The translations under genes were made by a program, and so were the position numbers. DNA of 24,182 nt from positions 1 to 24,182 of the forward strand of contig LT642309.1 of the NCBI GenBank assembly GCA_900128585.1, written 5' to 3'. The notes beneath the pieces were generated by a model. The model searched no databases. It was not told the origin of the DNA and worked only from the letters and a program-made list of their open reading frames with translations. The DNA comes from Stramenopiles sp. TOSAG23-3. Its lineage: Eukaryota > Sar. Of this stretch, positions 8,473 to 17,718 are shown piece by piece (the stretch's first letter is position 1; each line of letters opens with the position of its first letter).

Positions 8473-9033
8473 ACCTTGGTAGTATAATAATATGTGATCA
8501 TAATATATGATGATGATGATGGATGGGGCGAACGGATGATGATGAAAGAAGAAGAATGAACTGATCACCACACAACATAGGAATGAGTCTAATTTGAAGA
8601 AGAGGTATAAACAAAAAATATATTTATTACATCATGATAGCAATGACTACGTCAACGTTCAGCTAGCAGATATTTAAAAAAATAAAAAAATCATACTACT
8701 TCTGTATAATATATAGCTCTATCTATTATTTCAGTATTTATAGTCTAAGAAACATAAAAAATAATGTACATCATCATAGGTAATAAAATAGATAAATGTA
8801 CAAAATAATTATATACTCCTATTATTACTATTTTATCTCTCTCTATATATATTATTATAAAATGTATTATTATTATTAGTCGTCTCTCTATCTCTCCTTA
8901 TACTAACAACGTGGTTTAAATTAATATAGTAGTAAATAACCCAGAAGAAAACTTAATTTATTTTTATTTCTAAGAAACATCATACACCCAAGAAGGGGGA
9001 GGAGATTTGATTTCTTGCATGCGGTTATTTGTT

Positions 9034-9108
9034 GAGAGAGAAGAAGAAGAAAGAAGAAGAAGAAGAAAATGCGAGAGGAGAGAAGAAGCAAGAAGAAGAA
9101 GAAAAAAA
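9034..9108 (+). repeat. GAA-rich purine tract
   Basis: About 75 nt that are nearly all purine (GAGA, GAAGAA, GAGGAG), broken only by TGC near 9070 and one C near 9090. It lies about 145-220 bp upstream of the ankyrin gene start and on its sense strand. Confidence 0.9.
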
Positions 9109-9252
9109 TAATAGTAATTGGTAAGTCTGTATACAGTCGCCTGAACAAAAAGCAATATCAAATGCATGCCAAACAGTTGTTGTGGTGTGGTCGCCGAATA
9201 AGCATGCTGCAGTAACTATAACTTAGATCTGCAACTTGCGCCCGTCGAGAAC

Positions 9253-10881
9253 ATGGAAAGTAAAAAAGTGGAGAGTAACGCATATGCGGAGGCCGTGTAC
9301 AAGCGTATGCAGGAAGAAGCCAAACAAAAGGTCGACGGGGAATTGGAACGACGCAGAGTCCGAGAACTAAACCAGCGATTTCTTCACGAGGTGTATTCAG
9401 GAAACGTGGAAGAAGTGACAAATTTACTGGCGTCGGGAAATGGTGTAGATCCATCTTTCACTACGGGGGATGGTGAAACAGCCCTCCATCTAGCCTGCAA
9501 AAACAACAATATTCTGCTCGTGGGGATGCTTATCAACCATGGTTGGGATTATGGGAAGCGTTGTGCATGGTTGGACACGGTACCATATAAAATGTTGTCT
9601 GCGTACACGCAAGAGGAGGCGATAGAGGTGACTGAGGAGTTGAAAACACAGAATCGAACATGTGCACGTTCAGCAGACGATTTCGAGAACAACTTGTTAC
9701 ACTTTTCTTGTGAAGACGGCGATATGGATGGAGTAATAGAAAAACTAAGTGACAAGTCCGATGTTTGGTACGACCGTGCGTTTGTGCACGATGAGGAGCT
9801 GGGTGAAACCGCTATCCATGGCGCCGCAAAGAACGGCCACGGTCGCATATGTACATACTTAATAAAAAAAGGCTGGAAACTTCAACGCTTCCCCGTCAAA
9901 GGATTCACCGTTTCGGAAGTAAGAGAACGACTGCCCGGTGCCGCCGATGAAAACCGAATGGCGTTGAAGGGGGAAGCAGAACGGTACCTGAAGGGGAGCA
10001 AAAGTAGTCCTTTGCGGCCCCGGCATGCCGGTTACGCTGAAAATGCTGAGCTTTGGTTCCTTGCTCAGGCAGGGCTTCTAGATGATGTAATGCGCGTTCT
10101 GACCGACAAAAGAACGCTATATGATCGGGAATTTTGCTATGAAATCGACAAGCAAGAGACTGCACTGCATATTGCAGCTCTTCACGGCCATAAAGAGTTG
10201 ACAGAGTATTTAATCAAGCAGAAATGGGACCCAGAAAAGAAAAATAGAGAGGGGTTATCCCCAGCGGGGCTGGCTGTCAAATTTTTGGACAACGTAAGGA
10301 ACGGGGTAAAGCGGAAAAAGCAGGAAGAAGAATGGGCACTGTTGCACAAATTGTCTGCACGAGCTGATAGGCTGGCTGCCAAGGCCGATGCTGGTTGGGA
10401 TTGGATAAAAAAACATGGAGATGGGGAATTGTCAGGTAGCCTTGTGTTATATAAAATGATCAAGCCAAAAATGAGTGCGAACCCCACGTGGACCCTAAAA
10501 GAGAAGAAGGAGGATTTAGAACGCAAAACGTTGGAGGCAAGGAACAAGGTGTCAATTGGCCGACAGCTCCATGAACACATCTTAAACATTTCCCGTTACC
10601 CGGTCTATACATTGAAGGAATATAAGCTGATGATCGACCGGGTCCAAGATCAGGGTGATGGGAGCTTTTACCCATGGCCAGAAGAAATAGAAGGGGAGAA
10701 TTTCAGAACAGTTGATGCCTACGAAACGAAAATGAAATTTGGTAAGTGTTGGCGATGCCAATCTACTGTGTACCCTGTGGCGGAACAGGGGCATAAGCTG
10801 CCTAATGAAGCCAGGTGTTCTTTTTGCTGGAGTCAAGAAGGCGGCCTGTTCGACTCTTACCTGAAGGCATCCCGGATTTAA
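9253..10881 (+). CDS. Ankyrin-repeat protein with C-terminal Cys4 zinc-binding motif
   Basis: 542 residues. Three related units of about 64 residues each combine two ankyrin-like helix pairs: about 42-100, 143-210 and 264-327. The recognisable cores are GETALHLACKNNN (74-86), GETAIHGAAKNGH (184-196) and ETALHIAALHGH (302-313), each followed by a YLIKK-W or LINHGWD-like end. Units 2 and 3 also share a YDRxF motif before the core. Ankyrin stacks bind partner proteins. A basic helical region follows (350-440). Near the end C499, C502, C522 and C525 (CWRC, CSFC) form a probable zinc site. No kinase or other catalytic domain is seen. The ATG sits in a good context (AACATGG). It converges on gene 6, with 266 bp between the ends. 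Likely cytosolic or nuclear scaffold; the partner is unknown. Confidence 0.88.
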   Translation: MESKKVESNAYAEAVYKRMQEEAKQKVDGELERRRVRELNQRFLHEVYSGNVEEVTNLLASGNGVDPSFTTGDGETALHLACKNNNILLVGMLINHGWDYGKRCAWLDTVPYKMLSAYTQEEAIEVTEELKTQNRTCARSADDFENNLLHFSCEDGDMDGVIEKLSDKSDVWYDRAFVHDEELGETAIHGAAKNGHGRICTYLIKKGWKLQRFPVKGFTVSEVRERLPGAADENRMALKGEAERYLKGSKSSPLRPRHAGYAENAELWFLAQAGLLDDVMRVLTDKRTLYDREFCYEIDKQETALHIAALHGHKELTEYLIKQKWDPEKKNREGLSPAGLAVKFLDNVRNGVKRKKQEEEWALLHKLSARADRLAAKADAGWDWIKKHGDGELSGSLVLYKMIKPKMSANPTWTLKEKKEDLERKTLEARNKVSIGRQLHEHILNISRYPVYTLKEYKLMIDRVQDQGDGSFYPWPEEIEGENFRTVDAYETKMKFGKCWRCQSTVYPVAEQGHKLPNEARCSFCWSQEGGLFDSYLKASRI

Positions 10882-11147
10882 ACGGGCAACCGAGAGAAGA
10901 TGTGTCAAGCCGAGAGAGCGAAAAACTGCATGTTCAATTAAACTTTTTTTTTAAATTAATATAGTAGTATAACAGCCAAATTTTTCTTGTAAATATAGTA
11001 GTCTTGTTTTAATTAATATCATATAGTATGCTTTAAGACTCTCATTTTATATATCAATTATGATTTCAATAATCAATTATGATTTCAATAATGTTGTTTG
11101 GTGCAATTCGCATTTATATTAACAATTTCAAATTATAAGCATCCCTT
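10882..11147. other. Convergent spacer with shared repeats
   Basis: AT-rich 3' flanks of genes 5 and 6. Three segments recur in other spacers: 10950-10969 (also at 8915-8934), 10971-10990 (a close match at 18004-18021) and 11030-11048 (reverse complement at 6550-6571). No gene seen. Confidence 0.75.
11054..11091 (+). repeat. 19-bp tandem duplication
   Basis: Two exact adjoining copies of TCAATTATGATTTCAATAA, 11054-11072 and 11073-11091, about 55 bp beyond the stop of gene 6. Confidence 0.95.
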
Positions 11148-13535
11148 CTAAGATTTGTTAAGACCGTATTGATTTCTAATCCCGAAATTATTCCCCCAGC
11201 GGGGTTTGTCTGACTCGGCGCTTTGCTTAGCAACCATCTTTTTTGAATGCCGCGTAATGATCTTTCCCGACCGCCCAATTCGATTTTTTCTGCCCCACTG
11301 GGGATTCGCCAGGTTGTTTTTTGCAAGCGATGGTAAGGAGGGATTGTTTTGAACGGGGTTGTTCATAGAACTTACCATTCGTTCTCTTGAGAGGAGTTGC
11401 GGTTGCTGCACTTTGGGGAACTTTTCGGCTTCCCGGAACCGCTTCACATGATCAAAACCCGCTGTTCTTACTTTGGGGGGAAGATCGTAGCCCACTGCTT
11501 TAATTATCTTCTTGGCACCCCCGTCCTGCTTGACAACAGGGACCCGTTGCCTGATAGAGACTTTTCTCTTTGCTTTTTCCCTTATGTATTCTTTCCGAGA
11601 CGAATATCCACGGTAAAGGCGCTGCATGTTTGTTGCGGCCCGGTTTTCTTCTGCTCGCTGCCTCACAAGTCGTGTTTTGTTTTGCCGGGTTTGAAAGCCC
11701 CGAACGTGCCTCTGTACAATGGTAACACTATGTTTAATCAATTCTTCCTGTGCCACTTTGGCCCTTGAATCTGACAGCCCAGCGGCGAACTTCCGTGCCT
11801 TGTGGCCCCTTAAGACTCTCTGGATAGACAACGCTGCTGATTTTTCTCGCGCGAGTTGTATTCTAGCCCTGTATCCGCGGATTGAGCCTTGGATTTTTAC
11901 AGCCTGTTTTTTACTTTCAGCAAAACGACGCCTTTCTCTGTGCTTCCTTGCTAGAGCTTGAATTTTTTGAGCGGAGGTGTGCTTCTGTTGCAGTTGCTTT
12001 TGTACTTGAAAGCTTCTAAATTGGCATTGAAGACGCGTCGCCGAACGGTGATATTGTCGGATCCGTTTTCTATCTTGGCGACCTCGCACAAGTTTTTGGA
12101 TCTTAGCAGCCCCATCCCTTTGCTGCTCGATCGCTTTGGTCATTTTCCTAGAAAGCAAGCCCCGCGCAATGCGCTGAATCGTTACAGCCGCACTTGCCTT
12201 CATTGTTTGGTTTTCTTGAAGTCGTCTTCGGCACGACCAACCGCGGTACAGACGCTGTATTGTCGCGGAGCTACGGTTTGCTCTTCGCACTTTTTTTAAA
12301 TACTTTTTCCGCTCTCTAGAGCTCCTAAATTGGCTCTGTATGCTAGTGGCGGAGTTTCCTCTGCGAATCTCGTTTGCTCTCTTGTGCAGAGCTACAAGTT
12401 CTCGCTGTCTTTTCATTTCAAGCTTCGCTAGCATTCTTCGAACCTGGCATTGAATGCGAACTGCAGCACTCTCTTGCATTTGCTGCTTTTCCGAATGCGT
12501 CAGCAATCCCAGGGCCAACCTCATTTGGAAGTCGGGCAACGCATTTGCACCAATGTTCGATTTTTTCCGAAGAGTGGCACTCACGCTAGATCGCGTGGTG
12601 CTCTCCATGGTGGTAGGCGCACTTCGCTGGGCAGTCGTACTATTGCTGCTACCCGCCTGACGTGCTGCCTCCTTTACTGGTTTTGGACGGTCGGCTTTCT
12701 CTCTGGCTGGTGCAGGGCTAGCTTCCACTGGCTGGTTATTTTTCTTCTCTGGCTGGTTGCTTTTCTTCTCAACCACAGCTTCTGCTTGCTGCTTCTCCCG
12801 CGCCTTCTTTAAAGCCAATAGTTCTTTCAAAAATGCGTCCTCTTTGGCACTTCCCACCCCATTTATTTCGTCCACAATTTTCGAAATCCTATCACTACAT
12901 TTGGAAAAATCAGCACCCAAAGCCATCTGAAGTTGAAGCCGCAGGCTGCGGATGGTCACATCCCTTGAATTCCGGTGCAAAATCTCCTTAATAGCCTTCT
13001 TAATTACTCCGTGTGGAACATCCTTTCCATTTCTGGAAATCCCTAACGATCTATTGCTATTGTTTGTTTTCTTCCCCGGGCGTGAGCGGGACGACTGTTC
13101 TGCGGGGGGCAACACTGGTAAGCCCCGATTTTGTCGAGGTCGACTAACCGCGGGCGGTGACAATTTCCCCTTGCTTTTAGCTTCGAAAGAAGGGATTGGG
13201 GACGGCTCAAACTTCTTAAATGGACTTTGTACAAAACGCTGGGGCTGTTCCTTCTTCTGGGTTTCACCGTCAGAAAAAATGCTAGCTGCGCTCCAGTCGG
13301 AGAACTCCTTTCTATTGCCACGCAAAGTGGAACTTTGCCTTTTATCTACCCTATTAAAACGACTTTTGTCCGGCGATACCTCTGGAGACGAAACGTCGGC
13401 ATCACTCTCTTCGTATGTATGCAAAAGCTTGTTGACTTTCTCCAAGGCCGCGTTAACGCCTGAAGTGTTTCTTGAACCCCAGGCCTTTTGAAGTTCGTTT
13501 GCCGTAGGCTCGCGGAAGCCCGGCCGCAACGCCAT
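11148..13535 (-). CDS. DEK_C-domain protein with eleven IQ (calmodulin-binding) motifs
   Basis: 795 residues. Residues about 174-226 look like a DEK C-terminal domain: AIKEILHRN, then LRLQLQMALGADFSKC, then ISKIVDEI. In other proteins this fold binds DNA or protein partners. From residue 355 to 650 there are eleven IQ motifs, with their I/L/V/M-Q pairs near 361, 399, 426, 453, 479, 502, 525, 548, 571, 607 and 637. The middle ones are spaced exactly 23 residues apart, as in the arrays of myosin necks and ASPM. Good examples are IQRLYRGWSCRRR and IQRVLRGHKARK. The N-terminus is Ser/Pro-rich, and a basic Lys/Pro linker lies between the two parts. There is no motor, actin-binding or membrane domain. 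Such an array should bind calmodulin or centrin. A role at microtubules, centrioles or chromatin is guesswork. Start ATG at 13533-13535; divergent from gene 7. Confidence 0.85.
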   Translation of the reverse strand: MALRPGFREPTANELQKAWGSRNTSGVNAALEKVNKLLHTYEESDADVSSPEVSPDKSRFNRVDKRQSSTLRGNRKEFSDWSAASIFSDGETQKKEQPQRFVQSPFKKFEPSPIPSFEAKSKGKLSPPAVSRPRQNRGLPVLPPAEQSSRSRPGKKTNNSNRSLGISRNGKDVPHGVIKKAIKEILHRNSRDVTIRSLRLQLQMALGADFSKCSDRISKIVDEINGVGSAKEDAFLKELLALKKAREKQQAEAVVEKKSNQPEKKNNQPVEASPAPAREKADRPKPVKEAARQAGSSNSTTAQRSAPTTMESTTRSSVSATLRKKSNIGANALPDFQMRLALGLLTHSEKQQMQESAAVRIQCQVRRMLAKLEMKRQRELVALHKRANEIRRGNSATSIQSQFRSSRERKKYLKKVRRANRSSATIQRLYRGWSCRRRLQENQTMKASAAVTIQRIARGLLSRKMTKAIEQQRDGAAKIQKLVRGRQDRKRIRQYHRSATRLQCQFRSFQVQKQLQQKHTSAQKIQALARKHRERRRFAESKKQAVKIQGSIRGYRARIQLAREKSAALSIQRVLRGHKARKFAAGLSDSRAKVAQEELIKHSVTIVQRHVRGFQTRQNKTRLVRQRAEENRAATNMQRLYRGYSSRKEYIREKAKRKVSIRQRVPVVKQDGGAKKIIKAVGYDLPPKVRTAGFDHVKRFREAEKFPKVQQPQLLSRERMVSSMNNPVQNNPSLPSLAKNNLANPQWGRKNRIGRSGKIITRHSKKMVAKQSAESDKPRWGNNFGIRNQYGLNKS

Positions 13536-14748
13536 CTATCTCCAAACGAAAGGCGGCACGGCACGTCTTCAAAAAAGAGTACAAACAACCAGATGCAAAA
13601 ATAAAAATAACCTGTTCCGTTTCTTCTCTCGATTTTCTGTTTATTAATGCAATACACTTTTCAAATAGTTGGTTTGCATCTTTGTATTTCTGTTAAAATG
13701 CTTCGCGATCGATTCATTTGATGAAACGTTAATAATATAAAGAAAAAAAGAAACGCCGCGTAGTAGTTGTTGAGTTTTATAAATAATAGATGGTGTCGTC
13801 TCCTCTTCATTATTTTATCATAATAAATCCAAGAATACCGTACAGGTAGTGCTGTGTTCATAGTAGTTCCATATTTATATTCCACTGTACCCTATTTTGT
13901 TCTCTTCCTCTATATTGTGTGGTGTTATATAATATTTACTAATTAAAGTTGGATTAGGATGAGGATATAATATTATAGTTAAAAAAATAGTATTAATAAT
14001 AATTCCAATAAAATTGGAAGAAGAATGAATGAAATAAATAAATAAATAGCCTTATTATCGTCAGTTACGAAAAATAGGCCATTTCCCCTATCACACTAAT
14101 ACTCAATTAATCAACCAATCCACAACAACTGATAAAACAAAAACAAAAAAATTCCTTCGTTTGTGTTCATTACTGTACTGTAGGTAGGTATTAATACCTC
14201 TACCGATAATACGAATAAAAAAATACAAAACTGAATGACTGAATAATAACGACAAATGGATTGGTTCTATTTAAGTATACATTTAAAATTATACTTATAT
14301 AAATTAATAAATAGGGAATATATGGGATGGGATAGGATCAGAAATTTACAGGATGGATTTATTTTTAGGAAATGAAAATATGATTCTTCCTTCCTTCTAC
14401 TCTCTGCTGCTGTGTTCTCTACTCTGTCACATTCCTGAACATTCAACATGATTTGCTAAATGATACTGGTCTCTTCTTTCTTCTCTCCTTTGTTGGTGTC
14501 CTCGTACGGTACTCTTTCTTCTGTTCTTCTTCTTCTTCACAAATATTAATATATAATTTATTATTCAATTTTTGTTTTATTCCCCATTATTACTATATTA
14601 TATACTATTATATTTGTTTTATATAATAGAATAGACGACTAGTTGTTGTTGTACCAAAAAATATAAAAGAAGTTGTAGTAATTAAAAATAATAGTAACGG
14701 CGGCAACCAGGATGCAGCAGGGAGGAAGGAGGAGGACGACGACTGGGG

Positions 14749-14782
14749 GATGATAGGAGAGAGAGGATGATAGGAGAGAGAG
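14749..14782 (+). repeat. 17-bp tandem duplication in a purine tract
   Basis: Two exact copies of GATGATAGGAGAGAGAG, 14749-14765 and 14766-14782, inside a GGA/GA-rich block of about 90 bp. Confidence 0.9.
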
Positions 14783-15071
14783 GAGAGGAGGAGGAAGGAG
14801 TTTTTTTTTATTTGGTTTGATTGGTTTGGTGTTTGTATACTTCACATTTACATTTTATATATATGATGATGTTGATGCTTAGTTTTATTCATTACAGCAA
14901 CAAAATAACAAACTAGGTACGCTCCATGCGAAGTTTAGAATTGTTATATTTATATTCGATCTATTTGGTATCCAATCCATCACTTCACGTGTTGGTCAAC
15001 CGACGTTCCCGTTGCCAACTAGCTAACTGCAGAAACTCGCAGTTTTGAAAGCCTCAATCGGAGGCAACGAC

Positions 15072-15079
15072 TATAAGAG
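15072..15079 (+). promoter_or_regulatory. Possible TATA-like element of gene 7
   Basis: TATAAGAG sits 81 bp before the ATG at 15160, in the GC-richer flank just upstream of gene 7. Transcription starting about 30 bp on would give a leader of about 55 nt. This rests on the motif and spacing alone, in an AT-rich genome. Confidence 0.25.
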
Positions 15080-15159
15080 GGGAAGGGGAAATCCTTGTAT
15101 CGTGCGTGTAGTAGTAGTTGTTCTTAGCATAGACCTCGTGTAAAGCCTTCTCAAATATC

Positions 15160-17718
15160 ATGGCTACAAATGCTATGGGGGCTCCTTCGCCACAGCCACC
15201 TCCTTTTGATATCAATGCTACGTTACAGGCAATTGCCGTGAAGGACCCTCGACAACGCACGCCGTTGGATATGGCGTTTTTAAGATGGGTACAGAGTGGG
15301 GGGAAAGGACCACCGCCCGGCGTAGCTATGGCTCAACAAGTGCGCAGTCAACAGCAGCCTAGAGGCCTGCGTGTAGCCCCAAAGAAAAAAATGAACAAGC
15401 ATGAAGAATTTTTGAAAACCCGGAGAAAATATACGGGTGTGATCGATGCGAAGGGGAACCCGACGGCGCTCCGGGAAGTTACAAATCCCGCGCACGGCCC
15501 AGAGGAGCAAGCTATCGTTCCTTGCCGTAATGAAAAAACAATTGGGAGCAAAAAGTCAGACGTCGATGAGGAAACAGTTTCGAAGACGTCTCAACAAGTC
15601 GGTGAAAAAGTGAAGGAAACAGCTAAGAAGGAATTGGTTGATGCGATGAACCGGCGTCTGGGTATGAATATGAGTGCACTTGCTTTGAAACGACTTCGAA
15701 AGTGTATCGTGAATGCCCAGAAAAGTCACGTGGAGGTAGAGCTTCTGAACGAAGCAAAAAAATTGATTGCTTTAGTCACCGGAAACAAGAACGGGAGCAA
15801 AGGCACAAACAGCCTGGTCAAAAGTGCAGCAAAAACGGCAGACCGTGCAAAATATGTAGCCAAGGAAACAGAAATTTGGGAATCCAAAAATGAGCACCTG
15901 GTAAAAAAAGCAAATAAGCGCCGCAAGGAGATGGATGAATTGATGAAAGAAAGACGGGATCCAAAAGTCAAAGAGTTTTACAAAGACTTCCAAGGAACGG
16001 CTGGGGATCCAGAAAATATTCTTCCCAATAACTCCCAGCGTGTGCCCCAAGGGACAGCGTCGGCAGGCCCTGGTACAAACTTAGATAACCTTTTCCAACG
16101 TCTTGGAAACCTGTATAGTCAAACACAACAGCAGCAAGAGAAACAGCAACCCAGCGTGCAGTGTACGACAGCACAAGCGCAATCGTTGAAATCTGTCAAT
16201 TTACCGAGGGTGGAAAAACCGAAATCCGCCCACAGCTCCCCCACTAACATACCATTACGAGCTGGGGGCGAGACTGGCGAATACCATCACGAAAGCCAAG
16301 GCCATGCAGGTAAAGCCGAAGGCACCGATGAATCATTGCAATTACTTGACGCGAAGGTAAAGTCAAGGATATCTCCTCTCAAGTCTCCCGAGAAAAAGCA
16401 GAGGAAACGCAGGCTGGTGCCAAAAACTAATTACTCTTCGCTTTTAGACGACTTACTAGCCATTAGTGATGAAGGCCAAGATGTGGGAAGCCCCTTTCCA
16501 ATGTCTCCTCTCAGCCCTTGTGGGACCTCACCCATGCCACTGGTTGTAGAAGCAGAGCCTTCCTCGGCAAAACGTTACTCGCCCGTTACTTACGAGCACA
16601 AATATGATTCCCCGGTGTCTTCGCCTTCGCCAAAAAAGCCATCTCCAAAACTGCGCTTGCACTCCGCCTTGGCCCTTGCCGCAAGTGATAGGTACAAAAA
16701 TGGAAGCGATTTGGGATTAGGCGATAGCGAGCCGGAGGAAGACGAGTCTCAAAATGACAGTGAAGATCCCCCAGCCTTTATGTTGCTCGAGTCGTGTTTC
16801 AGGCAAGTGAACAAAGCGCGAACCCAATCCCAAAAATTGAGGTACACAAAAACGAAAGCTTCCAAAAGCGTGTCAGAGGAAGAAAGGTTTGTTGTGAAAA
16901 AGCAAGAACAATATTCTTCGACCAGCTACGAAACCCACTCCAAAGACTTTTATGAGCATAGTTCTTACTTTTCCGATGTTAGCGAATCCAGCAACATGAA
17001 AGATGAGGCGCTGGCTACCGCAATTGCAGACGATTTTTCAAGGCAAGTTGATAAATGGCTGATAAACTACCCTAACTGTTCCAGTACAGAAGACGAACGA
17101 TCTCGCTTTGCATCATTTCTTGATCAAACGTACTTGTCATCTCGCCTGGACCCATTGGCCGGAACTAACCACGTCCGGCGAATTCGCAGAAAAATTGCAA
17201 GGAGGATAGAACTTATTGAGAGGCATGGAACGGACGAAGAAACCAAAAGACAGAAGAACAAAGGTTCCCCGTTGCCGGGTGTCATTGCGGGTGCAGTTGC
17301 CGAAGAAGAGGGCGCTGCGGAGAAGGAGGTAGAGAAAGAGTGGCGATGCAAAATATGTACAAAAGTTAATGTTGGAGATGGAAAATGCGTCGTTTGTGGG
17401 CGAGAAAGGACTGCCGAGGCTATTAAGACCAGAGCATTTATCAAAGCGGTCCCAAAACATTCTGTGGCTGATCGAAAAGGTATGGCTGCATCTAGTGCAA
17501 TGTTTGTCTCTAAAGATACTGGGGCATTTTACGCTGAACGCCTTCGTGTAAAGGCTGATTTTAAGAGTGTGACCGGGAAGAAAGACTCCAGCGGTAGGGC
17601 TCAAGGTGGTAAAAAGCCCCCTTCTACTTGGGGTGGTCGCCACTCTGAGAGTTTGCGGTCGTTACCCACGCATGGGAAGTTAAAGGTTGGTTCTGCTAAA
17701 CCAATTGGGTATTTTTAA
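15160..17718 (+). CDS. Uncharacterised largely disordered protein with RanBP2-type zinc finger
   Basis: 852 residues. Not recognised as a whole. A Pro/Gln-rich N-terminus leads into charged helices (about 145-275). A Gln-rich and Ser/Pro-rich region follows (about 310-500), with many SP sites such as SPLKSPEK, FPMSPLSP and SPSPKKPSPK, probable targets of proline-directed kinases. KKQRKRR (412-418) is a likely nuclear signal. Residues 615-690 are predicted helical. Near the end W728, C730, C733, N737, C743 and C746 fit the RanBP2-type zinc finger (WxCxxCxxxN then CxxC), a fold that binds RNA or ubiquitin in other proteins. The N-to-Cys spacing is one residue shorter than usual. The tail is Lys/Ser/Gly-rich. 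Start ATG at 15160 in a good context (ATCATGG). A nuclear RNA- or ubiquitin-linked role is inference only. Confidence 0.85.
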   Translation: MATNAMGAPSPQPPPFDINATLQAIAVKDPRQRTPLDMAFLRWVQSGGKGPPPGVAMAQQVRSQQQPRGLRVAPKKKMNKHEEFLKTRRKYTGVIDAKGNPTALREVTNPAHGPEEQAIVPCRNEKTIGSKKSDVDEETVSKTSQQVGEKVKETAKKELVDAMNRRLGMNMSALALKRLRKCIVNAQKSHVEVELLNEAKKLIALVTGNKNGSKGTNSLVKSAAKTADRAKYVAKETEIWESKNEHLVKKANKRRKEMDELMKERRDPKVKEFYKDFQGTAGDPENILPNNSQRVPQGTASAGPGTNLDNLFQRLGNLYSQTQQQQEKQQPSVQCTTAQAQSLKSVNLPRVEKPKSAHSSPTNIPLRAGGETGEYHHESQGHAGKAEGTDESLQLLDAKVKSRISPLKSPEKKQRKRRLVPKTNYSSLLDDLLAISDEGQDVGSPFPMSPLSPCGTSPMPLVVEAEPSSAKRYSPVTYEHKYDSPVSSPSPKKPSPKLRLHSALALAASDRYKNGSDLGLGDSEPEEDESQNDSEDPPAFMLLESCFRQVNKARTQSQKLRYTKTKASKSVSEEERFVVKKQEQYSSTSYETHSKDFYEHSSYFSDVSESSNMKDEALATAIADDFSRQVDKWLINYPNCSSTEDERSRFASFLDQTYLSSRLDPLAGTNHVRRIRRKIARRIELIERHGTDEETKRQKNKGSPLPGVIAGAVAEEEGAAEKEVEKEWRCKICTKVNVGDGKCVVCGRERTAEAIKTRAFIKAVPKHSVADRKGMAASSAMFVSKDTGAFYAERLRVKADFKSVTGKKDSSGRAQGGKKPPSTWGGRHSESLRSLPTHGKLKVGSAKPIGYF

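Larger units (their letters stand above)
8241..9252. other. Divergent AT-rich spacer between genes 4 and 5
   Basis: Must hold both promoters. It is built of GGA/GAA purine tracts, ATG/GAT repeats near 8505-8545, and TA-rich runs. TTTAAATTAATATAGTAGTA (8915-8934) recurs exactly at 10950-10969. A TACTAAC (8901-8907) is followed by possible AG acceptors, but no donor or coding exon could be linked to it. No gene seen. Confidence 0.7.
13536..15159. other. Divergent AT-rich spacer between genes 6 and 7
   Basis: The longest spacer. It contains AT-rich runs, short AAT repeats, a palindrome AGGTATTAATACCT (14186-14199), the decamer TAGACGACTA (14632-14641) and a purine-rich block with a tandem duplication (14711-14800). 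The last 250 bases before gene 7 are richer in GC and probably hold its promoter and leader. No additional gene is supported. Confidence 0.7.

Noticed and set aside
8901..9252. TACTAAC at 8901 as evidence for a 5'UTR intron of the ankyrin gene
   Set aside because: No donor could be paired with it, and part of the same stretch (8915-8934) is a dispersed repeat also found after that gene.
12952..13491. 179-codon plus-strand frame within gene 6
   Set aside because: Lies entirely antisense to the DEK_C/IQ gene, whose own frame carries clear conserved motifs.
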